A stretch of 64,000 bases of DNA. Origin: an uncultured Sulfitobacter sp. (lineage in GTDB: Bacteria > Pseudomonadota > Alphaproteobacteria > Rhodobacterales > Rhodobacteraceae). The DNA lies in NCBI RefSeq assembly GCF_947502895.1, contig NZ_CANNBM010000002.1:620001-684000 (forward strand), written 5' to 3'. The notes under the pieces were generated by a model, which searched no databases, was not told where the DNA came from, and worked only from the letters and a program-made list of their open reading frames with translations. Position numbers and translations under genes: made by a program. Position 1 is the first letter of the stretch; each line of letters begins with the position of its first letter. Below, piece by piece: positions 33,555 to 41,374 of this stretch.

Positions 33555-34783
33555 TCTGCCGCCTTTAGCGCACGCGCTACAAATATCGTCTCATTGCCTG
33601 CATCAGGGTGGCGCGGGATCAGCGTGGCCAGCAAGAACGACACAAATGCCATCCCCGCTGCCAGCAGGAACACCGCTGCAGGTGACACCAGCCAGAGCAG
33701 CCCCAACAGCACGGGTAAAAACACCGCCGCGATGTGATTGATGGTAAAGGCCACCGCCGCCGTAGGCGCCATATCCCCTGGCGCACCGATCTTCTGGAAA
33801 TACGTCTTGAGCGCAAGCGCGAGGCCAAAGAACATGTGGTCCAGCACATACAAGACAGCCGCGATCTGAAACCCCCAGTCAAAAAAGTAGACACCACCAT
33901 AGGCAAGAAACACACAGACAAGGCCCGTGTATTCGAACATCAGCGCATTGCGCTCTCCAAACCGCGCAACGATCCTGCCCAGCATTGGCGCGATCAGCAT
34001 GTTCAGCACCAGATTGATCAGATAAAGGCCCGCCACCTCATAAACCTGAAAGCCGAACTTCTCGACCATCATGAAACCCGCAAAAACCATAAATATCTGC
34101 CGGCGCGCACCCGACATGAATTGCAGCGCATAGTACAGCCAATAGCGGCGGCGCAGCACGAGCTTTTTGATCTGCGGATGCGGGCTCTCGTATTGTGGAT
34201 AGGCCAGCAGCGCAAACAGGGCCAGCGCCATGGTAATGCCCCCACCCGCCATAAACACGATGTTATAGGTCAGGCCCAATGGCTCCCACAGGATCATAAT
34301 CACGAAGTACACACAAAACGTGGCCCCCGACCCCACAGCCATCAGCCAGCCCAGAATTTGCGGCGCTTTGTCTTTGGGCAGCCATTGCAACTGCAACGAC
34401 TGGTTCACAGTCTCGTAATAGTGAAACCCGACCGAGCTGATGAAAGTCAGGATCATGATGCCTGTCAATTGCGGATACCACGCCGTCACGGCCGTCGCCG
34501 CCCCCAGCAAAATGAGCGAAACCAGACCAAGCACCTGCTCACGCATGACGATAATGAGAAAGATCACCAGAAACGCCAGAAATCCTGGTATCTCGCGCAC
34601 CGTATGCAACAGGCCAATGTCCGCCCCGTCAAAATCCGCCACTTCCTTCACAAAGTTATTGAGCAGCGCATACCATGTGAAAAATGCAATCGGCATGGCA
34701 AGCGCCATCAAAAACAACAATGCAATGGGCCGCCGCCACAGGGGCTGGTCCTTGGCGTCATCAAGGGTCAGGAAATCTATCAT
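33551..34783 (-). CDS. MFS transporter coupled to the MATE gene
   Basis: The 410-residue protein has about eleven or twelve hydrophobic segments, a cytoplasmic loop with HPQIKKLVLRRRYWLYYALQF and the pattern GARRQIFMVFAGFMMVEKFG. It is a major facilitator superfamily member of a group without a clear substrate. It is first in the MFS-MATE-prmA run; 11-base-spaced repeats with a TGTACA core lie about 120 bases upstream of its start and may control it. Confidence 0.85.
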   Translation of the reverse strand: MIDFLTLDDAKDQPLWRRPIALLFLMALAMPIAFFTWYALLNNFVKEVADFDGADIGLLHTVREIPGFLAFLVIFLIIVMREQVLGLVSLILLGAATAVTAWYPQLTGIMILTFISSVGFHYYETVNQSLQLQWLPKDKAPQILGWLMAVGSGATFCVYFVIMILWEPLGLTYNIVFMAGGGITMALALFALLAYPQYESPHPQIKKLVLRRRYWLYYALQFMSGARRQIFMVFAGFMMVEKFGFQVYEVAGLYLINLVLNMLIAPMLGRIVARFGERNALMFEYTGLVCVFLAYGGVYFFDWGFQIAAVLYVLDHMFFGLALALKTYFQKIGAPGDMAPTAAVAFTINHIAAVFLPVLLGLLWLVSPAAVFLLAAGMAFVSFLLATLIPRHPDAGNETIFVARALKAAE

Positions 34784-34899
34784 TCACCAGCAATACGCCC
34801 GCCGTCGCGCAAACGCTATGGCAATTTCGCGCACATACGGTGTGCAGCGTCCTACATCACAAACGCACTCAGCGGCGGTCCATCAGCGGCTGACTGACG

Positions 34900-34929
34900 G
34901 TGCACAGGGGGTGTACAGCCGGTGTACAG
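34900..34929. promoter_or_regulatory. Three tandem 11-base-spaced GTGTACAG sites
   Basis: GTGCACAG (34900-34907), GTGTACAG (34911-34918) and GTGTACAG (34922-34929) repeat with an exact 11-base period, one helical turn. A related GTGTGCAG is at 34840-34847. They lie between the priA stop and the MFS start, upstream of the transporter genes. Confidence 0.5.
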
Positions 34930-34962
34930 ATGGCACCTCCCGTATATCAGCATGCCACCCCC

Positions 34963-34983
34963 CTTCATTTTTCCAATAAACTC
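34963..34983 (-). repeat. A-rich post-gene motif, copy E
   Basis: On the minus strand this reads GAGTTTATTGGAAAAATGAAG. It directly follows the hairpin at 34987-35006, downstream of the priA stop. Confidence 0.65.
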
Positions 34984-34986
34984 AAC

Positions 34987-35006
34987 ATCTGGCCCTCGGG
35001 CCAGAT
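34987..35006 (-). terminator. Hairpin after priA, possible terminator
   Basis: ATCTGGCCC and GGGCCAGAT form a nine-pair stem with a two-base centre, ten bases past the priA stop. There is no T tract directly after it; it forms one unit with the A-rich motif copy E. Confidence 0.5.
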
Positions 35007-35015
35007 CAGCCACAC

Positions 35016-37211
35016 TTAATAAAAGCTCTGCGGATCGATATCGACAGCCAGCCGCAAATCCCCCTTGAGCCTGATCTGCGACACCCAGACGGACAAGGCG
35101 CGCTGCAAGGCCACATTCTTGTCCGCCTTGACCAGCAGCCGCACACGATGCCGCCCGCGCACCCGCGCAATGGGTGCAGGTGCCGGCCCGTAGACCTGCG
35201 CGCCCACCTCGCGCAGCGCGCGGTCATTGCGCGCCAGCTGGTTGCCCGCATCAAACACCGCCGCCACGTCAGGGCCGCTCAGGATGATCCCGGCCAACCG
35301 GCCATAGGGCGGCATACCGGCGTGCTGCCGCTCTGTCGCTTCGGCTTGCCAGAATCCCTCCTCGTCGCCCGCCAGAATGGCGCGAATCACAGGATGGTCG
35401 GGTTGATAGGTCTGCAAAAGTGCGGTGCCCGGTGCCTCTGCACGCCCCGCACGCCCCGCCACTTGTCGCATCAGCTGGAATGTTCGCTCGGCCGCGCGCA
35501 GGTCACTACCCGTCAAGCCCAGATCGGCATCAATCACGCCCACCAAGGTCAACTTTGGAAAGTTGTGGCCCTTCGCAACCAGTTGCGTTCCAATGATAAC
35601 ATCCGCCGAGCCTTCGGCGATACCCGCAATCTCGGCCTTGAGCGCACGGGCCGAACCATACATGTCAGAGCTCAATGTGGCGATCCGTGCATCGGGCCAC
35701 AGCGCATGCGCCTCCTCGCCCAACCGCTCCACACCGGGGCCGACAGGGGCCAGCTTGTCCTCTGCCTCGCAGCTGGGACAGACGGTGGGCATCGGTTTAC
35801 TCTCGCCACATTGGTGGCAGATCAATCGCTTGAGAAAACGATGCTCGACCATGCGGGCATCACAGTCGTCACAGCCGATCTGATGCCCGCAGGCACGGCA
35901 CAGCGTAACGGGCGCATAGCCACGGCGGTTGATGAACAACATCGCCTGCTCGCCCCGCTCCAGCCGCGCATCCACCTCTGCCTTCAGCTTTGGCGATACC
36001 CACTTGTCCGATGCCAACCCCTCGGCGCGCATATCAATCGTGCCCATCTTCGGCATGACCGCAGGGCCGAACCGCGATGTCAGCTCCAGCTTGGTATACT
36101 TGCCCGCTTGCGCATTTGCCCATGATTCCAACGATGGCGTGGCCGAGGCCAGCACCACATGCGCCCCGCAGATAGAGGCGCGCAGCACCGCCATATCCCG
36201 CGCGTTATACAGCACGCCATCCTCTTGTTTATATGAGGTATCATGCTCCTCATCGACAACGATCAAGCCAAGGTTCTGGTATGGCAGAAACAGCGCTGAG
36301 CGCGCACCAATCACCAGTTGCGCCTGTCCCTGCCCCACCATGCGCCAGATGCGACGCCGTTCGGTCATCGTCGCGCCTGAGTGCCACTCGGCGGGCTTGG
36401 CCCCGAACCGCGCCTCGACCCGTGTCAGAAATTCGGCTGTCAGGGCAATTTCCGGCAACAGCACCAGCGCCTGACGCCCCGCGCGCAAGGCAGCGGCGAC
36501 CGCCTCCAGATAGACTTCAGTCTTGCCCGACCCTGTCACACCGCGCAACAGTGTCGTTCCATAATCGCCGCTCGTCACACCCGCTGCCAGCGCCTTGGCC
36601 CCTGCGGCCTGATCCGCCGTAAGTTCTTTGCTGGGCAGGTCAGGGTCCAGTCGCGCAAAGGGCAGATCACGCGGACTGTCATGCTCAAGCACCACGCCTT
36701 GTTTGACCAGCCCCTTGATAACGGATGTGGTCACACCCGCCATCTCGGCCAGCTCGCGCAGGGTAAAGGACAAATCACCGTATTCGGCCAACGCCTCAAG
36801 CACCTTGGTACGTGCGGCAGTAACGCGGTCAGGCTCTCCGCTGCCGCGCCTGTATATCTTTTGCATCGACGGCGGATCGCCAAGGCCCGGCGCGCGCGTG
36901 GTCAGGCGCAGCATCGCGGTCAGTGGTGTCAACGTATAGGCTGCTGATTTTTCGAGGAATTGAACCATCTCGGTGCGCATCGGGGCCGCATCCAGCACCC
37001 GAATGACCGAGCGGATCTTGCTGTAATCATAATCCCCCTGCCCTGCACCCCAGACCACACCAATCACCTTACGCGGGCCCAGCGGCACTTCAACGAAGGC
37101 ACCCAGATGGCAGCCGCCTTCGGGCGCTTTATAGTCCAGCGCACGGTCCAGCGGTTGCGTGGTCAACACCGCGACCAGCGCACCTTCGTCAAAGAACATC
37201 TGCTGGCTCAA
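35016..37211 (-). CDS. priA: PriA primosomal helicase
   Basis: PriA restarts stalled replication forks. The 731-residue protein has Walker A GVTGSGKTEVYLEAV near residue 228, the DEEHD box VVDEEHDTSYKQ near 318, and a zinc-binding insert with paired cysteines in CRACGHQIGCDDC and CHQCG...CPSC (about 435-480). Helicase motifs RGYAP and QVAGRAGR follow. N-terminal DNA-binding domain is present. Normal length. Confidence 0.97.
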   Translation of the reverse strand: MSQQMFFDEGALVAVLTTQPLDRALDYKAPEGGCHLGAFVEVPLGPRKVIGVVWGAGQGDYDYSKIRSVIRVLDAAPMRTEMVQFLEKSAAYTLTPLTAMLRLTTRAPGLGDPPSMQKIYRRGSGEPDRVTAARTKVLEALAEYGDLSFTLRELAEMAGVTTSVIKGLVKQGVVLEHDSPRDLPFARLDPDLPSKELTADQAAGAKALAAGVTSGDYGTTLLRGVTGSGKTEVYLEAVAAALRAGRQALVLLPEIALTAEFLTRVEARFGAKPAEWHSGATMTERRRIWRMVGQGQAQLVIGARSALFLPYQNLGLIVVDEEHDTSYKQEDGVLYNARDMAVLRASICGAHVVLASATPSLESWANAQAGKYTKLELTSRFGPAVMPKMGTIDMRAEGLASDKWVSPKLKAEVDARLERGEQAMLFINRRGYAPVTLCRACGHQIGCDDCDARMVEHRFLKRLICHQCGESKPMPTVCPSCEAEDKLAPVGPGVERLGEEAHALWPDARIATLSSDMYGSARALKAEIAGIAEGSADVIIGTQLVAKGHNFPKLTLVGVIDADLGLTGSDLRAAERTFQLMRQVAGRAGRAEAPGTALLQTYQPDHPVIRAILAGDEEGFWQAEATERQHAGMPPYGRLAGIILSGPDVAAVFDAGNQLARNDRALREVGAQVYGPAPAPIARVRGRHRVRLLVKADKNVALQRALSVWVSQIRLKGDLRLAVDIDPQSFY

Positions 37212-37326
37212 CCGAGGCTTCCTTGCACCTGAGAGAAACGGGGGCTATCAGCGTGGCAATGATACTGCGCGCGCATGATCCCAACATAACAACCCCGCGC
37301 CCCATTCCAAGTCGATAGGAACCGAT

Positions 37327-37980
37327 ATGAAGTTTTTTGTAGATACCGCCGAAATCAAAGACATCGCCGAGCTGAACGATCTGGGCATGGTCGACGGGGT
37401 GACAACCAACCCCTCACTGATCCTGAAATCAGGTCGCGATATCCTCGAAGTGACCAAAGAGATCTGTGATCTGGTCGACGGCCCCGTCAGCGCCGAAGTC
37501 GTCGCGATGGAAGCGGACGCGATGATCGCCGAAGGCCGCAAGCTGGCCAAGATCGCCGACAACGTCACCATCAAACTGCCCCTCACATGGGACGGCCTCA
37601 AGGCGTGCAAAGTCCTGTCGGATGAAGGAAACATGATCAACGTCACGCTATGTTTCTCGGCCAATCAGGCGCTGCTGGCGGCCAAAGTGGGCGCGACGTT
37701 TATCTCTCCGTTTATCGGGCGTCTGGATGACATCGATCTGGACGGCATGGACCTGATCGAGGATATCCGCACCATCTATGACAACTACGGCTATGAGACA
37801 CAAATCCTCGCGGCCTCCATCCGCCACGTGGGCCATGTGCGTGAATGTGCGCTGGTCGGTGCCGATGTGATGACAGCACCACCAGAGGTGATCCGCAAGC
37901 TGGCGACCCACCCGCTGACCGACAAAGGCTTGGAGCAGTTCATGAAGGATTGGGCCAAAACGGGCCAGAACATCCTGTAA
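37327..37980 (+). CDS. fsa: Transaldolase-like fructose-6-phosphate aldolase (TalC/Fsa family)
   Basis: The 217-residue TIM-barrel enzyme belongs to the short transaldolase family: MKFFVDTAEIKDI at the N-terminus, GVTTNPSLI near residue 24 and the Schiff-base lysine in VTIKLPLTWDGLKA (Lys near 83). Length and sequence fit the FSA/TalC group, which either cleaves fructose-6-phosphate or acts as transaldolase; sequence alone does not decide between them. It is divergent from priA. Confidence 0.92.
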   Translation: MKFFVDTAEIKDIAELNDLGMVDGVTTNPSLILKSGRDILEVTKEICDLVDGPVSAEVVAMEADAMIAEGRKLAKIADNVTIKLPLTWDGLKACKVLSDEGNMINVTLCFSANQALLAAKVGATFISPFIGRLDDIDLDGMDLIEDIRTIYDNYGYETQILAASIRHVGHVRECALVGADVMTAPPEVIRKLATHPLTDKGLEQFMKDWAKTGQNIL

Positions 37981-38001
37981 GAGCCGCCCTTGCGCCAGTG
38001 C

Positions 38002-38088
38002 TTAGCTTTGCGCACCCAACAAGGCGCGCAGGCGCTCGGGGCTAAGCGGGAAAAGAGGTGTAGGCTGATTTGTTTGTGTCTGATCCAT
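38002..38088 (-). CDS. Possible small ORF of 28 residues
   Basis: In the 269-base gap between fsa and the DUF484 gene an ATG at 38088 opens a 28-codon frame ending in LSPERLRALLGAQS. It has no clear ribosome site. The Pro/Ser-rich start and short amphipathic end look protein-like, but chance cannot be ruled out. The rest of the gap shows nothing else I can name. Confidence 0.15.
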   Translation of the reverse strand: MDQTQTNQPTPLFPLSPERLRALLGAQS

Positions 38089-38249
38089 AGCGATACATTA
38101 GCAAACAACGGTCATAAAATTCAGGGGAATGGGCTACTGGCCCTCCCCCATCACGGCATTTTTGGCACGATTGCCTAACTTAAAGGCAAAAAAGAGCAGA
38201 AAACCAGAAACTGCCGTGCTAAGAGATACTCAAACAAGACGAGAGCAGC

Positions 38250-38957
38250 ATGAGCAGCAGCCCAAAAATCGAAGACGCCCTGCGCGAAGCGATCATATCG
38301 CAGCCCGACGTGATCCTGGATGACAGCGATGTCATGCAGGCGCTGATTGCGGCCAATGAAAAGGCGATGGGCGGTAATATCGTCGATCTGCGCGGCATCG
38401 CGATGGAGCGTTTGGAGACACGGCTTGACCGTCTCGAGGACACGCACCGCAGCGTTATCGCCGCCGCCTATGAAAACCTTGCGGGTACAAACCAGATTCA
38501 CCGTGCGATCCTGCGGATGCTTGACCCTGTCGAATTCGAGACATTTCTGCGTGATCTGGGCGGGGAAGTGGCCGAGATTTTGCGTGTGGATGCTGTAAAG
38601 CTGGTACTGGAATCGGTCCAGAACGACAACGACCCCGCCGTGCAACGCCTTGGCGATGTTCTCAGCGTCGCCGAGCCGGGTTTCATCGACAGCTATCTAA
38701 GCCAAGGGCGCGGTGGCAATGTGCGGCAGGTCACGCTGCGCTCGGTGCAGGATGCCGCCGAAAGCATTTATGGCCCCAATGCGGAGTGGATCCGCTCCGA
38801 AGCATGTCTCAAGCTGGATTTCGGCGCAGGCCGTCTGCCCGGTATGCTGGTGCTGGGCGCCGAAGATCCACATATGTTCGGGCCACAACAAGGCACGGAT
38901 TTGCTTGGATTTTTCACAGGTGTGTTCGAGCGTACAATGCGCCGCTGGCTGTCTTGA
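38250..38957 (+). CDS. DUF484-family protein upstream of xerC
   Basis: The 235-residue protein matches DUF484: a helical N-terminus with DVMQALIAANEKAMGGNIVDLRGIAMERLETRLDRLE and a GAF-like C-terminal domain (EAILRVD.. to MLVLGAEDPHMFGPQQGTDLLGFF). The family is commonly encoded just before xerC, as here, but its function is not established. The stop overlaps the xerC start as TTGA. Confidence 0.88.
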   Translation: MSSSPKIEDALREAIISQPDVILDDSDVMQALIAANEKAMGGNIVDLRGIAMERLETRLDRLEDTHRSVIAAAYENLAGTNQIHRAILRMLDPVEFETFLRDLGGEVAEILRVDAVKLVLESVQNDNDPAVQRLGDVLSVAEPGFIDSYLSQGRGGNVRQVTLRSVQDAAESIYGPNAEWIRSEACLKLDFGAGRLPGMLVLGAEDPHMFGPQQGTDLLGFFTGVFERTMRRWLS

Positions 38958-39892
38958 GCGATCCACAAGATACATTAGCCATCAGTGCCGCAGCGCGGGA
39001 CGCCCTACAAACATGGCTGGACCATCAGCGCGCCCTGAACGGCGCGGCTGAAAATACAATTACCGCTTATCGCGGCGATGTGACCGAGTTTCTGGCATTC
39101 ATCAGCGTACATCATGGTGCGATGCAGGGCCTCGGCGCTTTGGCCAAAATCACCGTCAGCGACATGCGCGCGTGGATGGCCCAGACACGTGGCGCAGGTG
39201 TCGGGCCGCGCAGCCTTGCGCGCAAACTTTCGGCAGTCAAAGCCTTCTACCGCTGGCTGGCCGAGCGTGAGGGGTTTGAGCCAACAGCCGTTTTAGCCAC
39301 CCGCGCGCCAAAATTCACCAAAAAGCTGCCCCGCCCGCTGGCCGTTAATGCCGCAAAGGAACTGATTGACTGTGTCGAGGTTCAGGCCCGTGAGCCTTGG
39401 GTTGCCGCGCGTGACGTGGCTGTGCTGACCCTGCTTTGGGGCTGCGGGTTGCGGATATCCGAGGCTCTGGGCCTGCGCGGTGCCGATGCGCCTCTGCCAG
39501 ATGTGCTGCGGATCACGGGTAAGGGCGGCAAAGAACGTGTCGTGCCCGTGCTGCCCGCAGCGCGCGATGCGGTAGCAAACTATCTGCACGCCTGCCCCCA
39601 CCCACAAGAAGCGTCCGGCGCCTTGTTTCGCGGTGTTCGCGGTGGCGCACTGTCAGCGGGTGCGATCCAAAAGGTGATGGCCAGTGCGCGCATGCAGCTA
39701 GGCCTGCCCTCTAGCGCGACACCCCACGCCATGCGCCACAGCTTTGCCACCCATCTGCTAGATGCGGGCGGTGATTTGCGCGCGATACAAGAATTGCTCG
39801 GCCATGCGTCGCTCTCCACTACGCAGGCTTACACAGCGGTAGACACCTTGCGCCTGATGGAAGTTTACAACCGCGCCCATCCCCGCGCCTGA
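38954..39892 (+). CDS. xerC: XerC tyrosine recombinase
   Basis: XerC resolves chromosome dimers with XerD at dif. The 312-residue product starts with TTG at 38954 overlapping the DUF484 stop (TTGA); longer in-frame starts would lie in the DUF484 gene. It has an N-terminal SAM-like core-binding domain (LDHQRALNGAAENTITAYRGDVTEFL) and catalytic residues Arg in CGLRISEAL, Lys in TGKGGKER, HAMRHSFATHLL with the second Arg, His in GHASLSTTQ and Tyr in AYTAV near residue 293. Confidence 0.93.
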   Translation: MSDPQDTLAISAAARDALQTWLDHQRALNGAAENTITAYRGDVTEFLAFISVHHGAMQGLGALAKITVSDMRAWMAQTRGAGVGPRSLARKLSAVKAFYRWLAEREGFEPTAVLATRAPKFTKKLPRPLAVNAAKELIDCVEVQAREPWVAARDVAVLTLLWGCGLRISEALGLRGADAPLPDVLRITGKGGKERVVPVLPAARDAVANYLHACPHPQEASGALFRGVRGGALSAGAIQKVMASARMQLGLPSSATPHAMRHSFATHLLDAGGDLRAIQELLGHASLSTTQAYTAVDTLRLMEVYNRAHPRA

Positions 39893-39938
39893 CACCTTTT
39901 CCTTTTGCATCCCTTCTCTTGATTTGCGACATAACCAC

Positions 39939-40637
39939 ATGACCATCAAACAAAAAGCTCTCTCTGTTCATCTGCTGACCGCTTCGGGCGCCGTATTTGC
40001 CATGCTGGCAATGCTGGAAGCCGTGCAGGCACATTACGACATGATGTTTTTCTGGCTGGTCGTCGCCTTTTTTGTGGACGGTATCGACGGCCCACTGGCC
40101 CGCAAATACGATGTGAAAACCAACGCACCCGAATTTGACGGCGTGCTGCTGGACCTGATCATCGACTATCTTACCTATGTCTTTATCCCTGCCTTTGCCC
40201 TGTTCAAATCAGGCCTGATGGACGGGTGGAGCGGGTGGCTGATGATCATCATCGTTACCTTTGCAAGTGCGATGTATTTTGCCGATACGCGGATGAAAAC
40301 CAAAGATAATTCATTCTCCGGCTTTCCGGGCTGCTGGAACATGCTGGTGCTGGTGATTTTTGCGCTGAATATCCCGTGGTACATTAGCCTTGTGTTGGTG
40401 ACTTTCCTTGCTATCACCATGTTTATACCGCTGAAATTCGTGCATCCTGTACGCACCGAACGCTGGCGCGCTGTAACCTTGCCCATGGCGCTTGCATGGA
40501 CCTTCTTTGCGGGCTGGGCTGCATTGGTGAATTTCGATCCCGATAGCTGGGCTGCTTGGGGGTTGGTGATCACGTCGCTCTATTTGCTGTTTGCGGGCAT
40601 TGTGCAGCAGATCATGTTTGACGGCCGTGACATCTAG
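39939..40637 (+). CDS. pcs: Phosphatidylcholine synthase (CDP-alcohol phosphatidyltransferase)
   Basis: This enzyme makes phosphatidylcholine from CDP-diacylglycerol and choline in the inner membrane. The 232-residue protein has seven or so membrane segments and the CDP-alcohol motif as DGPLAR...DGVLLDLIIDYLTY with the spacing of the Pcs branch, whose first Gly-Asp element reads VDGIDG. The start at 39939 (MTIKQKALSVHLL) is preferred to a TTG at 39924. Pcs uses exogenous choline, in line with a marine osmolyte user. Confidence 0.9.
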   Translation: MTIKQKALSVHLLTASGAVFAMLAMLEAVQAHYDMMFFWLVVAFFVDGIDGPLARKYDVKTNAPEFDGVLLDLIIDYLTYVFIPAFALFKSGLMDGWSGWLMIIIVTFASAMYFADTRMKTKDNSFSGFPGCWNMLVLVIFALNIPWYISLVLVTFLAITMFIPLKFVHPVRTERWRAVTLPMALAWTFFAGWAALVNFDPDSWAAWGLVITSLYLLFAGIVQQIMFDGRDI

Positions 40638-40643
40638 CGCCCG

Positions 40644-41099
40644 TTAAATCAGAAAACCGCCTGCCCCCTCATGGCGCAGCAGTGCGACCTTTGTTTCGAC
40701 CCCGCCTGCCCCTGAAAAGCCTGTCAGCCCTTTGGCCCCCATCACGCGGTGACACGGAATGATCACAGGGATCGGATTGCCACCACAGGCCTGCCCGACT
40801 GCCTGCGCTGGAACACCAAGCTGTTTGGCGATATCGCCATAGGTGCAGGTATGCCCGAAGGGGATCGCGGACATCGCCGCACAAACGGCCCGCTGGAAAT
40901 CAGAGCCATTCACCCGCAGCGGCAGGTCAAACGCCTCAAGCGCACCCGCATCATACGCAAGCAGCTGCCCCCGCGCCTCGTCCAGTACATCAGAGCGGTC
41001 CTCACGCGAGGCGCAGCCCCAATTGAGGGCGGTGATGTGGCCATTATCTTCCGTCAGGATCAGATCGCCGAATGTGGTGGGTATGGTGCAGCTGTTCAT
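40644..41099 (-). CDS. ogt: Methylated-DNA--protein-cysteine methyltransferase (Ogt-like)
   Basis: The 151-residue protein repairs O6-alkylguanine by transfer to its own cysteine. The active site is visible as IPCHRV (Cys near residue 115), with FGHTCTYGDIAKQLGVPAQAVGQACGGNPIPVI before it and GLTGFSGAGGVETK after. The ATG at 41099 is used; an earlier in-frame start at 41150 would lie beside the DUF3253 stop. It is convergent with pcs. Confidence 0.9.
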   Translation of the reverse strand: MNSCTIPTTFGDLILTEDNGHITALNWGCASREDRSDVLDEARGQLLAYDAGALEAFDLPLRVNGSDFQRAVCAAMSAIPFGHTCTYGDIAKQLGVPAQAVGQACGGNPIPVIIPCHRVMGAKGLTGFSGAGGVETKVALLRHEGAGGFLI

Positions 41100-41130
41100 G
41101 GCGATACTATGCGCGCAAGCGTCCCGCGCC

Positions 41131-41370
41131 TCAATCCGATTGATGCGCAAGGCCCAGACGGATCGGGCCTCTGGCCTCGGCTGCTACGATGGGTTGGCCT
41201 TTTTGTGTGATGACAACCTTGCCTTGCGCCGCCATCCGATCCGCGACGGCGCGAATTTCAGGCATCAGCACACGCCAATCCTGCGCGAGCGCTCGGGCCA
41301 CTTCAGAGGGGCAGATCGTCTTACCTGCCCCTCTGGCGATCACCTGTCGGGTGATCTCGGTCTTGATCAT
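41131..41370 (-). CDS. DUF3253 small winged-helix-like protein
   Basis: The 79-residue product from ATG 41370 matches DUF3253: ITRQVIARGAGKTICPSEVARAL, DWRVLMPEIRAVADRMAAQGKVVITQKGQPI, a pattern like a winged helix. A GTG at 41391 would extend it into ileS; the ATG has a GAGG ribosome site just upstream and starts four bases after the ileS stop. Function is unknown. Confidence 0.75.
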   Translation of the reverse strand: MIKTEITRQVIARGAGKTICPSEVARALAQDWRVLMPEIRAVADRMAAQGKVVITQKGQPIVAAEARGPIRLGLAHQSD

Positions 41371-41374
41371 CGCC

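Noticed and set aside
33734..34897. 387-residue plus-strand frame
   Set aside because: Antisense to the MFS gene; very basic and lacking hydrophobic or domain structure.
34900..34929. Iterons of a replication origin
   Set aside because: Only three repeats, no rep gene or DnaA boxes nearby, and chromosomal housekeeping genes on both sides.
38786..38953. Longer xerC start inside the DUF484 gene
   Set aside because: The added residues are out-of-frame DUF484 sequence with no XerC similarity; TTG at 38954 gives the family N-terminus.
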